DNA of 64,000 nucleotides from Adiantum capillus-veneris. Its lineage: Eukaryota; Streptophyta; Polypodiopsida; Polypodiales; Pteridaceae. The notes beneath the pieces are model-generated. The model was not told the DNA's origin. It was given only the letters and a program-made list of their open reading frames with translations, and did no database searches. This document shows positions 1 to 11,235 of the stretch, piece by piece. The stretch is taken from the NCBI GenBank assembly GCA_014529385.2, contig CM043945.1:145608741-145672740 (forward strand), given 5' to 3'. The translations under genes were made by a program, and so were the position numbers. Each line of letters starts with the position of its first letter. Positions within the stretch are counted from its first letter, which is position 1.

Positions 1-1460
1 TAACATAATTAGTGTGTGTTTTAGTGTTGGCTTGTGTAATTGGCTTGTGCACACACTAATTAGTGTGTGTTAACATACACTAATTAGTGTGTGCATTGGA
101 TTGTGTAATTGAATTGTGCACACACTAATTAGTGTGTTTTAACATACACTAATTAGTGTGTGCATTAGATTGTGCACACACTAATTAGTGTGTGTTAACA
201 TACACTAATTAGTGTGTGCATTGGCTTGTGTAATTGGACTAATCACACACTAATTAGTGTGTGCATTGGCCAATTCCATTGGTCAATGCACACACTAATC
301 ACACACTAAATAGTGTGTGTATTGACCAATCACATTGGCCAATGCACACACTAACCACATACACTAAATAATGTGTGTATTGGCCAATCCAATTGACCAA
401 TGCACACACTAATCCAAAACTAATTAATGTGTGCATTGACCAATCACATTGGCCAATGCACACACTAATAGCACACTAATTAGTGTGTACATTGACCAAT
501 CACATTGGTCAATGCACACACTAATCACACACAAATTAGTGTGTGTTAATGACCACTAATTAGTGTGTGCATTGACCAATCACATTGGCCAATGCACACA
601 CTAATCACACACTAATTAGTGTGTGCATTGACCAATCACATTGGCCAATGCACACACTAATTTCACACTAATTAGTGTGTACATTGACCAATCACATTGG
701 TCAATGCACACACTAATCACACACTAATTAGTGTGTGAATTGGCCAACCCCATTGGCCAATGCACACACTAATAACACACTAATTAGTGTCTGCATTGAC
801 CAATCACATTGGCCAATGCACACACTAATAGCACACTAATTAGTGTGTACATTGACCAATCACATTGGTCAATGCACACAGTAATCACACACAAATTAGT
901 GTGTGTTAATGAGCACTAATTAGTGTGTGCATTGACCAATCACATTGGCCAATGCACACACTAATAGCACACTAATTAGTGTGTACATTGACCAATCACA
1001 TTGGTCAATGCACACACTAATCACACACTAATTAGTGTGTGAATTGGCCAACCCCATTGGCCAATGCACACACTAATAACACACTAATTAGTGTGTGCAT
1101 TGACCAATCACATTGGCCAATGCACACACTAATAACACACTAATTAGTGTGTGCATTGACCAATCACGTTGGCCAATGCGCACACTAAAAGCACACTAAT
1201 TAGTTTGTACATTGACCAATCACATTGGTCAATGCACACACTAATCACACACAAATTAGTGTGTGTTAATGAGCACTAATTAGTGTGTGAATTGACCAAT
1301 CACATTGGCCAATGCACACACTAATAACACACTAATTAGTGTGTGCATTGACCAATCACATTGGCCAATGCACACACTAATTAGTGTGTGCATTGACCAA
1401 TCACATTGGTCAATGCACACACTAATCACACACTAATTAGTGTGTGCATGGCCAATCCCA
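1..1460. repeat. Palindromic satellite with 360-bp higher-order period
   Basis: Tandem array of units of about 57 bp. Each unit alternates a perfect palindrome, CACACACTAATTAGTGTGTG, with an imperfect one whose arms are CATTGACCAAT and ATTGGTCAATG around a short spacer. A variant unit carrying ACAAATTAGTGTGTG followed by a TTAATGA spacer recurs near 531, 891 and 1251, exactly 360 bp apart, which shows a higher-order repeat of about six units. Both arms can form hairpins, and the second carries inverted CCAAT boxes. The array is cut by the window start. It lies upstream of a CACTA transposase, the same relative place where the other two CACTA elements here hold their own simple repeats. Confidence 0.93.
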
Positions 1461-1756
1461 AATTTAACATATTAGGTTATGCAAGTAATAAAATCTAACA
1501 AGTTTAGATTTTGCAAGTAACTAATAATTAACAAATTTAAGTTTTGGTGTGTCTTTACTTACACTAATTAGTGTGTGCATTAGAATAATGCACACACTAA
1601 TTAGTGTGTGTAAAGAACACATGCACTAATTAGTGTGTAAAGAACGTACACATGCACTAATTAGTGTGTGTGTATGCATGTGTGTGCATGCGTGTGTATG
1701 AGTGTATGCGTGTGTGTGTGTGTATGCATGTGTGTGTATGCGTGTGAAAAAATCAA
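1461..1756. repeat. Satellite remnants and TG/CATG-rich microsatellite
   Basis: An AT-rich stretch to about 1555 holds no gene. From 1557 to 1662 there are three more isolated copies of the ACTAATTAGTGTGTG palindrome, then an impure (TGTGTATG/TGTGCATG) repeat to about 1746. It looks like the decayed edge of the satellite. Confidence 0.8.
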
Positions 1757-2339
1757 AAAACATAACAACAAAACTTACATGGAATTGAAGCGCTTGTTGG
1801 GAGAGGGTAGGAGAGTGGAAGAGTAGAGATGGTGGAGAGTAGAAGAGTAGAGATGGAGGTAGAGCTCAAGGTTGTGAGGTTCGCGCTCTCGGTTTCTGTG
1901 GAGAAGATGATGAAATTCAAATTTTAGGGCTTTGAACTTCGCGGGGCACTCGGGTGCCCCTATTTATTAAAAAAAATTGAAATTTGATTTTCCGCTCCTA
2001 TTACCACGAGCATTACCGCATGCCTTACCGCGCTTATTACCGTACCTATTATCGCAGCACAAATTCGGGCCAAATAAATAGATGGCCACGTTCTGACATT
2101 ATTACTATTGATCCTCACAATCTATTGGTACTATGTTTTTTATAAAATATATATAAAATGAAAGTATTTCTAGTACCTTGAAATTGACATTTTTACCTAA
2201 ATGGTTAATTTTTACTTTTTACTGATATTTTATTAACATTCTTTGGTAATTTGATTTTAATTAGTGTATGTAATTTATTAATGTAGGTTGCTTGGGATGA
2301 TTTTGACCCGTCCACAACATCATAGATCATCCAGGCATT
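1757..2339. other. Non-coding 5' flank of CACTA A with a hairpin and TTACCG motifs
   Basis: No gene seen. A perfect 7-bp stem hairpin, GGGGCAC/GTGCCCC with loop TCGG, lies at 1943-1960. From 1998 to 2050 the motif ATTACCG/CTTACCG recurs about five times, as short subterminal repeats of CACTA elements often do. Similar CTATTACCGTGTA motifs occur at 49055-49110. No CACTA terminus was found here. Confidence 0.5.
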
Positions 2340-3499
2340 AGTGTATAATTAAATTGCCCATGCATGCGGTGCAAATACGCCATTGCTCGACTTCGACGGA
2401 TATGCTTGAGCCATGTAGAAGATTATGGACTATGGGACGATCCTCCCAAGCGTGCACGGATGGAAACAAAAGATCCACGAATTGTTGTGGCTATTGACGT
2501 CACCCCACATTGGCGTGTGGTTGGTGGAGGAGGGGAAAGGAGGGTGGAAGAGCGCATGCGCCAGGAATCCATTAGAGAGGGAGGAAGCACATCAAATCAG
2601 CCAAGTACTGCTGCTCCCTCTTATCCGAGTGACCACATCCCATCTCCTTACGTGGATGCAGAAGACGACCATTTGCATAGAATGGTTGAGGATCTCTTTG
2701 CACGAGAGGAGGAGCATGAACCAGAGTGTGCATGCGAAGAAGCTTCCGAGCGAACAAGGAGTGAGCTACTCGATTCGGCACACACCGCACTATATGATAG
2801 ATGCTCTTACTCCATTTTAAGGGCTTCTCTCGAAGTCCTTAACCTTCAGGCGATGTTTGGATGGAGCAATGCTAGTGTTCACGCACTTTTGAGGTATGTT
2901 TACAGACTGTGAAGGATGCTTGTGGAGTGCATAAATTAGCTTCTAATGTACTTTCTTCTTGTGATAGGTTGCTAGGAAAGATGCTGCCAGCTCGCAATCA
3001 CATGCCAAAGAACAGACGAAAAGCCCGCAAAGTAGTGACTGCATTAGGGATTGATTATGATCGCATTCATGCTTGCGTGAACGATTGTGTGCTCTTTCGT
3101 AATGAGCATGCCGATTGTGACACATGTCCATCGTGCGGGGAGCCTAGGTTCAAAGAAAGAATGCACAGCAACAGAATTCCACGTAAAGTTTTGAGGCATT
3201 TTCCACTCATCCCTCGCATCCACCACATGTTTAGATCGAAGGGTACGAGCGAGCTTTTGAGTTGGCATGCAAAAAACCGCTCCACAGATGGTATTATGAG
3301 AGTGCGAGCTGACTCACCAGCGTGGAAGCACATAGAGGACACATGGCCAAAGTTCAGGGATGATCCTCGTCACTTGAGGATTGGGTTAGCTAGTGATGGA
3401 GTGAATCCATTTGGGCACCGCTCTATTTCATGGAGCATTTGGCCGGTGGTTGTTGTAAACTACAATATTCCGCGTTGGGAGGCAACAAAAAAGGGAAAC
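2340..3499 (+). pseudogene. CACTA A transposase (TNP2 family), 5' part, interrupted by gypsy 1
   Basis: TNP2-type transposase of CACTA (En/Spm) elements, which binds element ends and catalyses cut-and-paste transposition. The frame opens with a CPCMRCK cysteine motif, the usual N-terminal zinc-binding start of this family, just after an in-frame TAA at 2346, so the true N-terminus is lost or lies in an upstream exon. A GT-AG intron at 2894-2967 joins the first exon to the part with the family blocks CVNDCVLFR, CPSCGEPRF and DGVNPFG, the last carrying a conserved acidic residue, then VVNYNIP. The gene is cut at 3499 by a gypsy element; the target duplication GAAAC is at 3495-3499. The frame resumes at 11236 in the same phase, so the gene was still readable here when the gypsy inserted. 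Confidence 0.88.
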
Positions 3500-5099
3500 T
3501 GTCATAAAATCTAATATCTAACTAACCCAAATGATTTTCTCATATTAAATTGATCACTTAATGTGGGAGAATAAACGGGAACAAGTGTTAAGATATAGGT
3601 ATGTGCTTTTAGATCTATCTCAACATGGGGCCAATGTAAAGGGGCCCAAAAGGGAGATGGTCTATCAAAGAGCAAGGCTAACCAATGGAGCATAAGACCT
3701 TAGGGTTAGCTTCATTGAAGACCTCCAATAAATGTGTGTAAAAGTCCTTTTGACCTTAAGTAAGCTAGGGCTGAGCTTGAGGTGGGAACCCGGCCCAAGC
3801 TCGAGGTGCTTGTCCTGCTTGAGGTGCTTGTCATGCTTGAGGTGTTTTTCATGCTTGAGGTGCTTGATTAAGATGCTTGAGGTGCTTGACTTGCTGCATG
3901 ATTAAGGTACTTGAGGTGCCTTGAGAAGCTTGCCTGAGATGCTTGTGGGAACACCCCCTAGTTCAAGTGCTTTGTCATGCTTGATGAGTAAGGTGCTTGA
4001 TCACCTAAAGTAAAAATCATTCCTACAAGAGGGGGGGCGAGCCCTTTTCCTAGGAGCTAGAGAGAGAACACCCACTCACACACACAAGGGAAGCCCCAAC
4101 TTGAAGAGGCAGCAAGGACACATGTCAGGCCCCTACCCATGTTACCTTCATGTGTTGCTTGAAGCCTATTGGCTAAGCTTCAAAGGGGTCCAATGATAAA
4201 TTACATGAATTATCTAATTGTTTTAGCATTTATCAAGTCCTCTCTCTCAAAGGGGAAAGGGGGACACTTGTCCCAAGGCTACCCATGTTGCTTGTAATGG
4301 CTCCTGCTTGTGATTGGCTAGGCCTGGAGGGGTCCAATGAGCTTCAGGCATGAGCTACAAGGGGGGGTCGACCCAAGCAAGCTAGGGGGGTGCCTAGGGG
4401 GTATACTCACCCACACACACTCACAATCACTCTCATTGTGTGCTATGCAAAGTGCAAGAGCTCCCTCTCCAAGCAAGTAGAGGTTGAGAGCCTACACCAA
4501 CACTCTTGGCTATGGAGTGCAAATCCAACCAAGAGCCATGCTTCAATGCTTAAGCTTGCCATCTCCTTCTTCTTCATTACTATGCTATTATGTATGCTAG
4601 CAAAAAGAGTATGATAAGTGAGGAACTAATTCTTTCTCTTACGAAATGTTTCTTCTTCCTCTTCCCTACCCTCATTCCCTGCTAGCTCTCTCCACCTTCG
4701 AAGGTGTTTGAGGTCTTGGGACTGAGGCTTGGGATAGTTAAAGCTTTCTTCAAGTTTATGTTATGTTTGTGGTGCATGAAGCCTTCCATCTTCATGGCAT
4801 CACCTAGGTCACAAGGAACACAAAGACTGTATTGTAACAAGTCTCTCTTTATGGGAGAAATCATAATACAAATGCCTATTGGAGGGGGGACCGGCTCCAC
4901 ATAAATCCGGTCCTCAATTGTTGTCATGTTCTCTAAACTCTCTCTCTTGCAAAAGTATTGTCTATGCCAAGTTAACTAATTGCTATGATTATGTTGCTAT
5001 CTTCAATTATGTCTACCCGCTATGCTCACAAAATCATTTCTTGAAAGTACTCTCATTAAATTCCGCTATTCTCAAATTGAATAGGCAAATTCCATTACA
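3500..5099 (+). repeat. 5' LTR of gypsy 1
   Basis: Starts TGTCATAAAATC and ends TTCCATTACA; it is the same length as the 3' LTR. Positions 3797-3925 hold an impure minisatellite of GCTTGAGGTGCTTG units. Several blocks pair 'ggccaatgag' type sequences with C-rich stretches, shared with related LTR pieces elsewhere in the window. Differences from the 3' LTR seen by eye: T/C at the 'cacgggg' site near 3643, T/A near 4076, A/C near 4604 and A/G near 4672. Confidence 0.95.
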
Positions 5100-5100
5100 T

Positions 5101-5118
5101 TGGTATCAGAGCATTTGG
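5101..5118 (+). other. Primer binding site of gypsy 1 (initiator Met tRNA type)
   Basis: TGGTATCAGAGC follows the 5' LTR after one or two bases. It is complementary to the 3' end of plant initiator methionine tRNA, the usual minus-strand primer of many plant LTR elements. Confidence 0.9.
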
Positions 5119-5514
5119 TTTCTCTTTTCTTGCTTAAGAAGAGAGGTCCTTAAGTAGCCTATAAATGGTTGATGTTGTTAATTATAATAGAGTAAGTGGA
5201 ACTGGGATCTAATACCGGTTTTGTTAAGCCCGCTATGTGGGGGATGGTGCACACCTCGGGAGCTTTGGACTTAATAATGGAGTCTTTTTAGACTTGCCTA
5301 CGGCTTTACCATTATTGAGCCATAAGAAGTCCGAAAGGAGCTAGCCCTTGGCAACTCTGCTATGTTAGACCTACTCCTCTATTCTCTATAATTAACCACT
5401 TTGAGCCGTGGGTGTAGATACTTAAGAGCCGATTTTCAAAGGCTAAGAGGAGTGGCAATTAAGGTTTTGAATTGCCAAAGCATACACTAAGTACATACAT
5501 AAAATTTTGTTATC

Positions 5515-6066
5515 ATGGCTGACAATAATCAAGAGAGTAGAATGAACATTGATAGCTTTGATTTTGCACATGAAGGTGCTAATGATGATGCTCCCATGTT
5601 TGTGAATTATCTTGTGACTAGGTTGCAACAAGCTATGGGCAACCCTACCTTGCAAACCGAAGTTACTCAACAACTTCGTGCTTATGGAATTTCCCTTCCT
5701 CTCCAAGAGGAGAGAGAGCTTAGGAGGCCTCTTGAAGAGACCCCCAAAAGAAGACTCTCTCCCATTCGAGAGGAGGAATCCAAAGAGAAAGAAAGCAATG
5801 AAAGTCTAAGTTCTTCTGAAGATGTGGCTCCACGAAGAAGGCGGTCTAGACGATCGCCTACTCCTCCCAAGAGGAAAAGAGAAACCCATAGTCCTTCTCC
5901 TCATCACTCTCAAAGGCAAGAGAGGAAACAAAGGAAGAAAAGGGCTAGGAAGAGGTCACCCTCTTCTCCTTCTTCTTCACCTTCCTTCTCTTCCGATGAA
6001 AGTTATGGCTATTCTCCTAGAGAATACAAGAGGGGAGGACATCGCAAATCATTTCCTGCATGGTGA
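5515..6066 (+). CDS. gypsy 1 Gag N-terminal part with RS-rich domain
   Basis: A frame of 183 codons from an ATG at 5515, the first of the element's polyprotein. Residues 1-60 look like a Gag N-terminus. Residues 75-180 are strongly arginine/serine/proline rich, with RRRRSRRSPTPPKRKR and many SPS/RS pairs, like the RS domains of splicing factors. The frame ends at TGA 6064-6066, but the next codons continue in the same phase into the Gag core, so the stop is a single-codon interruption. Either this copy is mutated or the stop is read through; a mutation is more likely because a second stop occurs in RT. An RS-rich tail at this place in Gag is not a feature I know from standard gypsy elements. 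Confidence 0.8.
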   Translation: MADNNQESRMNIDSFDFAHEGANDDAPMFVNYLVTRLQQAMGNPTLQTEVTQQLRAYGISLPLQEERELRRPLEETPKRRLSPIREEESKEKESNESLSSSEDVAPRRRRSRRSPTPPKRKRETHSPSPHHSQRQERKQRKKRARKRSPSSPSSSPSFSSDESYGYSPREYKRGGHRKSFPAW

Positions 6067-8001
6067 AGGTCACAAAAGCTAAAGAAGTTCAAGGAGGGAG
6101 GAAAGAGTATCTCTTTTCTCACCTACGATGGCACCTTTGGTGCTACCGACAAAGTGTTGGCCTTCATCCAGCAATTTGATGCGGCCTTTGGGGACGAGGG
6201 CTTCACAGAGTCCTCCAAGCTACGCCATGTAGCTATGCACTTCCAAAAATCAGCTTGTCAATGGTGGGCTAGCCTTCGTGGCAATGGAGAAGCCCCAAAG
6301 ACATGGAAAACTCTACGAGTTTCCATCATGAAGCAATTTCTTCCAAGCGATACTAAAGATAAAGTTCTTACCGAATGGCGCGGCTTGAAGCTCCTCTCTC
6401 ATGAGTCTATCAACAAGTATGTAGATAAGTTTTGGGATTTACATCTCAAAGCTACTGTCTTTCAAAAGATAGACTTTGCCGAGCAAAGACAACAATTCTG
6501 TGCGGGATTACCTGAAGAGATGGCCGAATATATCAACTCTCAACGGCCCGGTACTATTACCGAAGTAATCCACCACACCATGGTTGCTTCACGCATCAAT
6601 TTCCATCAAGGGGCTAGACGTAATGTCAAGCCCATGGAAAACAAAGATAAAAATGATGCAAAGGGGAAATCCAATGCTCAAAATAATTCCCAAGGCACTT
6701 CCAACAACAACAACAACAATCGGTCCAAGGAGAAGGGAGTTTACAAAGGTAAAAACAAACTCTCTCTTGAAGAGGTTGAAGCTTTTCGCAAGGACCATAA
6801 GTGTTTCAAGTGTGGGGAGCAAGGACATGGCTATCGTTCTTGCCCCAAGAAGAATACTCGCAATGAGACTCCTAGGGCTTCCACCATCGAAGCTCCAAAA
6901 GAGGATGCTCATTGCAAAGGATCATCACTCTCCTATGCTTGGGGAAAGGTAAGAGAGCATGATGCCTTCATCTTGTTTGACCCTGGCTCTACTCTCAACT
7001 TCATATCAATAGAGTTGGCCACCAAGTTGGGCATTCAAGCTTTTGAGATGGGAGATATAGTAACAGCTGATGCAGCTTTCAAGGGACAACAAGCCTCCGT
7101 TACTCCCTTGATTGGGAAGTTGAGGCTTCATGTCCAAAGCTATGTTGACAAAGAAGACTTCTTCATCTCTCCCCTCCAACATCAGGATGTTATCCTAGGG
7201 GCACCATGGTTTGATCGCATGGCTGCCAACATGAAGTTCCCTGAAAGGAGAATTTACTTCACCTACAGGGGAAAGAACATGTATATAGATGCTAGTGAGC
7301 GTGGTCGCACTATTCCACTTGTAAATCCTCTTTCTTTTGATAAATCAATGAAGAGCTCAGTTACTGCGTACATGATTTATGTCAAAGAGTCTCTAAAAGC
7401 TAATAATGTTTCATCAAATGAAAATGATAGGAATCAAGAAGAGTTAGACTTGTCTACTTTTCTAAAAGGATTCCAAGATGTGTTCATCGATGATATCCCT
7501 ATGGACCTACCTCCAAAACGAGGGGATGATGACCATCGTATTGAGCTCCTTCCAGGAAGCTCACCGCCTAACAAACCTCCTTATCGAGTCTCACAAGCTC
7601 AACAAGAGGAGATCATGAGGCAAGTACAAGAGCTGGTAGACAAAGGGATGGTGAGGCCTAGTTCCTCTCCCTTTTGTTCTCCAGTCCTTTTAGTGCAAAA
7701 GAAAGATGGTACATACCGTATGTGTGTGGACTATCGAGCACTAAACCATATCACTATCAAAAACAGATTTCCCGTACCTCGGGTAGAAGATCTGTTTGAT
7801 AAGCTACAAGGCTCTACCTACTTCAGTAGGATTGACCTTAAGAGTGGCTATCATCAAATAAGGATAGTGGATGAGGATATCTTAAAGACCGCGTTTCGCA
7901 CAACATTTGGTCTTTATGAATATCTAGTCATGCCTTTTGGCTTGACTAATGCACCAGCTACGTTCAATCGTTTGATGGAGAAAATTTTTAGACCATATTG
8001 A
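6067..8001 (+). CDS. gypsy 1 Gag core, zinc knuckle, protease and N-terminal RT
   Basis: Same frame as the upstream Gag part. Order: Gag core (retrotransposon gag family, with CQWWASLRG and KQFLP blocks, about 6100-6600); one CCHC knuckle, [14 protein letters not shown], near 6800; aspartic protease with [12 protein letters not shown] near 6975, in which the usual D-S/T-G reads DPG; and the RT fingers and palm with [20 protein letters not shown] and [17 protein letters not shown]. The frame stops at TGA 7999-8001 within the RT after IFRPY. Relatives have about one more codon here, so a small deletion probably made the stop. The first ATG of this segment is internal; translation would have to continue from the 5515 start. 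Confidence 0.88.
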   Translation, partial: RSQKLKKFKEGGKSISFLTYDGTFGATDKVLAFIQQFDAAFGDEGFTESSKLRHVAMHFQKSACQWWASLRGNGEAPKTWKTLRVSIMKQFLPSDTKDKVLTEWRGLKLLSHESINKYVDKFWDLHLKATVFQKIDFAEQRQQFCAGLPEEMAEYINSQRPGTITEVIHHTMVASRINFHQGARRNVKPMENKDKNDAKGKSNAQNNSQGTSNNNNNNRSKEKGVYKGKNKLSLEEVEAFRKDHKCFKCGEQGHGYRSCPKKNTRNETPRASTIEAPKEDAHCKGSSLSYAWGKVREHDAFILFDPGSTLNFISIELATKLGIQAFEMGDIVTADAAFKGQQASVTPLIGKLRLHVQSYVDKEDFFISPLQHQDVILGAPWFDRMAANMKFPERRIYFTYRGKNMYIDASERGRTIPLVNPLSFDKSMKSSVTAYMIYVKESLKANNVSSNENDRNQEELDLSTFLKGFQDVFIDDIPMDLPPKRGDDDHRIELLPGSSPPNKPPYRVSQAQQEEIMRQVQELVDKGMVRPSSSPFCSPVLLVQKKDGTYRMCVDYRALNHITIKNRFPVPRVEDLFDKLQGSTYFSRIDLKSGYHQIRIVDEDILKTAFRTTFGLYEYLVMPFGLTNAPATFNRLMEKIFRPY

Positions 8002-9618
8002 AAATTCACTGGAGTGTTCTTCGATGATATCATCATCTACTCCAAGTCTTTGGAGGAACATAAGCAACATCTCCAAGTGATTTTTCAAGCCTTGAGGGAG
8101 AACAAACTTTTTCTCAACCAAAAGAAAAGTGAATTCTTCCTTCAAGAGATTCAATATCTAGGCCATATTATCTCTCACGATGGTATTCGTATGGATCCAT
8201 CAAAGTTAGAGGTAATAAAATCATGGCCTAACCCAAGGAATCTACATGAGCTAAGAAGCTTTATTGGTATGCGTGCATACTATAGACGCTTCATAGCAAA
8301 ATTCTCTCAAGTAGCAGGACCACTACACGACTTAACCAAGAAGAACGTTAAGTTTGTATGGACTGCTAAGGAGCAAAATGCTTTTGAAAAAATCAAAGAG
8401 AAGCTTACTTCCCAACCAGTCCTCGTGCTTCCGGATCTCTCAAAGCCATTTGAGGTCCAATGTGATGCTTGTGGTGATTGCCTTGGAGCGGTTTTGCTTC
8501 AAGAAGGGCATGCCATAGCATATGAGAGCCGAAGGCTCAATGGTGATGAACGAGTCTTGGGCATTTATGAGAAAGAGCTTTTAGCTGTTCTACATGCCCT
8601 AGACACATGGAAGCACTACCTATTGGGGACTCCATTTATCCTACGAACCGACCACCAAAGTCTCAAGTATTTCATGACGCAAACCAAGCTTTCCGACAAA
8701 CAAATGAGGTGGGCAAATTTTCTTTCGCAATTTAATTTCCATATTGCTCACATAGCTGGTAAGCACAATCAAGTTGCCGATGCACTTTCACGACGACCAA
8801 AAGTTAATGCGGTGTCTATAGCTACTCACAATGATCTATCCTCTATGATAGATGAGTATGCTACTGACCCTGACTTTAGAGACATAATGTCGGCCCTTGC
8901 TTTGGGGAAGAAAGAGGAACCATTCACCTTGCAGGATGGTTATCTTCTCCACGGCAATAGGCTATGTGTTACCCATTCCCTTCGTGAGAAGGTTATGTAT
9001 GAATCCCATGCTCCTCCATATGCAGGGCATAGAGGTATTCAACCTACTCTCCGAGGAGTAGAGACGTATTTCTATTGGCCTACCATGAAAGTGGACATAC
9101 AAGAGTATGTTTCAAAATGTGTAGTATGCCAAAAGACCAAGTATGATAGAGGGAAGCAACCTGGATTACTCCAGCCATTGCCTATTCCAAATTCACCATG
9201 GGAGAGTATATCCATGGATTTCATCTTTGGATTACCCAAGTCTATCCATGGGAATACAGGAATATGGACAGTAGTCGACGGGTTTAGCAAGCAAGCACAT
9301 TTTATTCCTGTCAAAAAGACTATTAAGGCACATCAAATGGCAACTCTCTTCATATCTCAGATTTTCAAACACCATGGATTACCCACATCCATCGTGTCAG
9401 ATAGAGATCCTAGAATGACCAGTAATTTCTGGAAAGGTCTCTTTGAAAATCTAGGAACAAGATTGAATTTCTCTTCGGCCTATCACCCACAAACGGATGG
9501 CCAAAGTGAGATAGCCAATCTTACGATACTCGATCTACTCAAGACTTATGTTACCGAAGTAGATCAACGCTCACAATGGGAAAAGTATTTACCGCTAGTA
9601 GATCAACGCTCACAATGA
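8002..9618 (+). CDS. gypsy 1 RT C-terminal part, RNase H and truncated integrase
   Basis: Continues the pol frame after the 7999 stop. It starts with the RT active-site block FFDDIIIYSKS, where FFDD takes the place of YxDD. The connection and RNase H follow (catalytic Asp in VQCDACGD, RTDHQSLK). The integrase shows its zinc finger (HxxxxxHRG, CVVCQKTK) and the catalytic residues in SMDFIFGLP, SDRDPRMTS and TDGQSEIAN. It ends early: the 20-bp block at 9559-9578 recurs at 9598-9617 and the frame stops at once. The related copy at 13832-14167 continues through EYAYNNTVHTSTG, so here the C-terminal integrase region and chromodomain are deleted. Confidence 0.9.
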   Translation, partial: KFTGVFFDDIIIYSKSLEEHKQHLQVIFQALRENKLFLNQKKSEFFLQEIQYLGHIISHDGIRMDPSKLEVIKSWPNPRNLHELRSFIGMRAYYRRFIAKFSQVAGPLHDLTKKNVKFVWTAKEQNAFEKIKEKLTSQPVLVLPDLSKPFEVQCDACGDCLGAVLLQEGHAIAYESRRLNGDERVLGIYEKELLAVLHALDTWKHYLLGTPFILRTDHQSLKYFMTQTKLSDKQMRWANFLSQFNFHIAHIAGKHNQVADALSRRPKVNAVSIATHNDLSSMIDEYATDPDFRDIMSALALGKKEEPFTLQDGYLLHGNRLCVTHSLREKVMYESHAPPYAGHRGIQPTLRGVETYFYWPTMKVDIQEYVSKCVVCQKTKYDRGKQPGLLQPLPIPNSPWESISMDFIFGLPKSIHGNTGIWTVVDGFSKQAHFIPVKKTIKAHQMATLFISQIFKHHGLPTSIVSDRDPRMTSNFWKGLFENLGTRLNFSSAYHPQTDGQSEIANLTILDLLKTYVTEVDQRSQWEKYLPLVDQRSQ

Positions 9619-9620
9619 TT

Positions 9621-9635
9621 TCAAGAGAGGGAAAA
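9621..9635 (+). other. Polypurine tract of gypsy 1
   Basis: CAAGAGAGGGAAAA lies directly before the 3' LTR, the expected priming site for plus-strand synthesis. The related gypsy 2 has a matching tract at 20298-20311. Confidence 0.85.
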
Positions 9636-11235
9636 TGTCATAAAATCTAATATCTAACTAACCCAAATGATTTTCTCATATTAAATTGATCACTTAATGT
9701 GGGAGAATAAACGGGAACAAGTGTTAAGATATAGGTATGTGCTTTTAGATCTATCTCAACACGGGGCCAATGTAAAGGGGCCCAAAAGGGAGATGGTCTA
9801 TCAAAGAGCAAGGCTAACCAATGGAGCATAAGACCTTAGGGTTAGCTTCATTGAAGACCTCCAATAAATGTGTGTAAAAGTCCTTTTGACCTTAAGTAAG
9901 CTAGGGCTGAGCTTGAGGTGGGAACCCGGCCCAAGCTCGAGGTGCTTGTCCTGCTTGAGGTGCTTGTCATGCTTGAGGTGTTTTTCATGCTTGAGGTGCT
10001 TGATTAAGATGCTTGAGGTGCTTGACTTGCTGCATGATTAAGGTACTTGAGGTGCCTTGAGAAGCTTGCCTGAGATGCTTGTGGGAACACCCCCTAGTTC
10101 AAGTGCTTTGTCATGCTTGATGAGTAAGGTGCTTGATCACCTAAAGTAAAAATCATTCCTACAAGAGGGGGGGCGAGCCCTTTTCCTAGGAGCTAGAGAG
10201 AGAACACCCACACACACACACAAGGGAAGCCCCAACTTGAAGAGGCAGCAAGGACACATGTCAGGCCCCTACCCATGTTACCTTCATGTGTTGCTTGAAG
10301 CCTATTGGCTAAGCTTCAAAGGGGTCCAATGATAAATTACATGAATTATCTAATTGTTTTAGCATTTATCAAGTCCTCTCTCTCAAAGGGGAAAGGGGGA
10401 CACTTGTCCCAAGGCTACCCATGTTGCTTGTAATGGCTCCTGCTTGTGATTGGCTAGGCCTGGAGGGGTCCAATGAGCTTCAGGCATGAGCTACAAGGGG
10501 GGGTCGACCCAAGCAAGCTAGGGGGGTGCCTAGGGGGTATACTCACCCACACACACTCACAATCACTCTCATTGTGTGCTATGCAAAGTGCAAGAGCTCC
10601 CTCTCCAAGCAAGTAGAGGTTGAGAGCCTACACCAACACTCTTGGCTATGGAGTGCAAATCCAACCAAGAGCCATGCTTCAATGCTTAAGCTTGCCATCT
10701 CCTTCTTCTTCATTACTATGCTATTATGTATGCTAGCAACAAGAGTATGATAAGTGAGGAACTAATTCTTTCTCTTACGAAATGTTTCTTCTTCCTCTTC
10801 CCTACCCTCGTTCCCTGCTAGCTCTCTCCACCTTCGAAGGTGTTTGAGGTCTTGGGACTGAGGCTTGGGATAGTTAAAGCTTTCTTCAAGTTTATGTTAT
10901 GTTTGTGGTGCATGAAGCCTTCCATCTTCATGGCATCACCTAGGTCACAAGGAACACAAAGACTGTATTGTAACAAGTCTCTCTTTATGGGAGAAATCAT
11001 AATACAAATGCCTATTGGAGGGGGGACCGGCTCCACATAAATCCGGTCCTCAATTGTTGTCATGTTCTCTAAACTCTCTCTCTTGCAAAAGTATTGTCTA
11101 TGCCAAGTTAACTAATTGCTATGATTATGTTGCTATCTTCAATTATGTCTACCCGCTATGCTCACAAAATCATTTCTTGAAAGTACTCTCATTAAATTCC
11201 GCTATTCTCAAATTGAATAGGCAAATTCCATTACA
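9636..11235 (+). repeat. 3' LTR of gypsy 1
   Basis: 1600 bp, TGTCATAAAATC to TTCCATTACA, nearly identical to 3500-5099. It is followed by the target duplication GAAAC at 11236-11240. The GCTTGAGGTG minisatellite is at 9933-10061. Small open frames inside both LTRs are not counted as genes. Confidence 0.95.

Larger units (their letters stand above)
3500..11235 (+). mobile_element. Complete Ty3/gypsy retrotransposon (gypsy 1)
   Basis: A 7736-bp element with two 1600-bp LTRs, a primer site, gag-pol, a polypurine tract, and target duplications GAAAC at 3495-3499 and 11236-11240. It lies inside the TNP2 gene of CACTA A. The order protease, reverse transcriptase, RNase H, integrase in pol defines Ty3/gypsy; a relative at 19630-19958 carries a chromodomain-like C-terminus, which suggests a chromovirus. 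By eye the LTRs differ at about four positions, so insertion was recent. Pol has in-frame stops at 6064 and 7999, and the integrase C-terminus is missing, so this copy probably moved with proteins from another copy. Confidence 0.96.

Noticed and set aside
1-1460. Regular repeats resembling a CRISPR array
   Set aside because: Repeats run into each other without unique spacers, and the genome is eukaryotic.
4390-4927. Small frames within the gypsy 1 LTRs (and 10526-11063)
   Set aside because: They are identical because the LTRs are; no motif, not kept in the gypsy 2 LTR.
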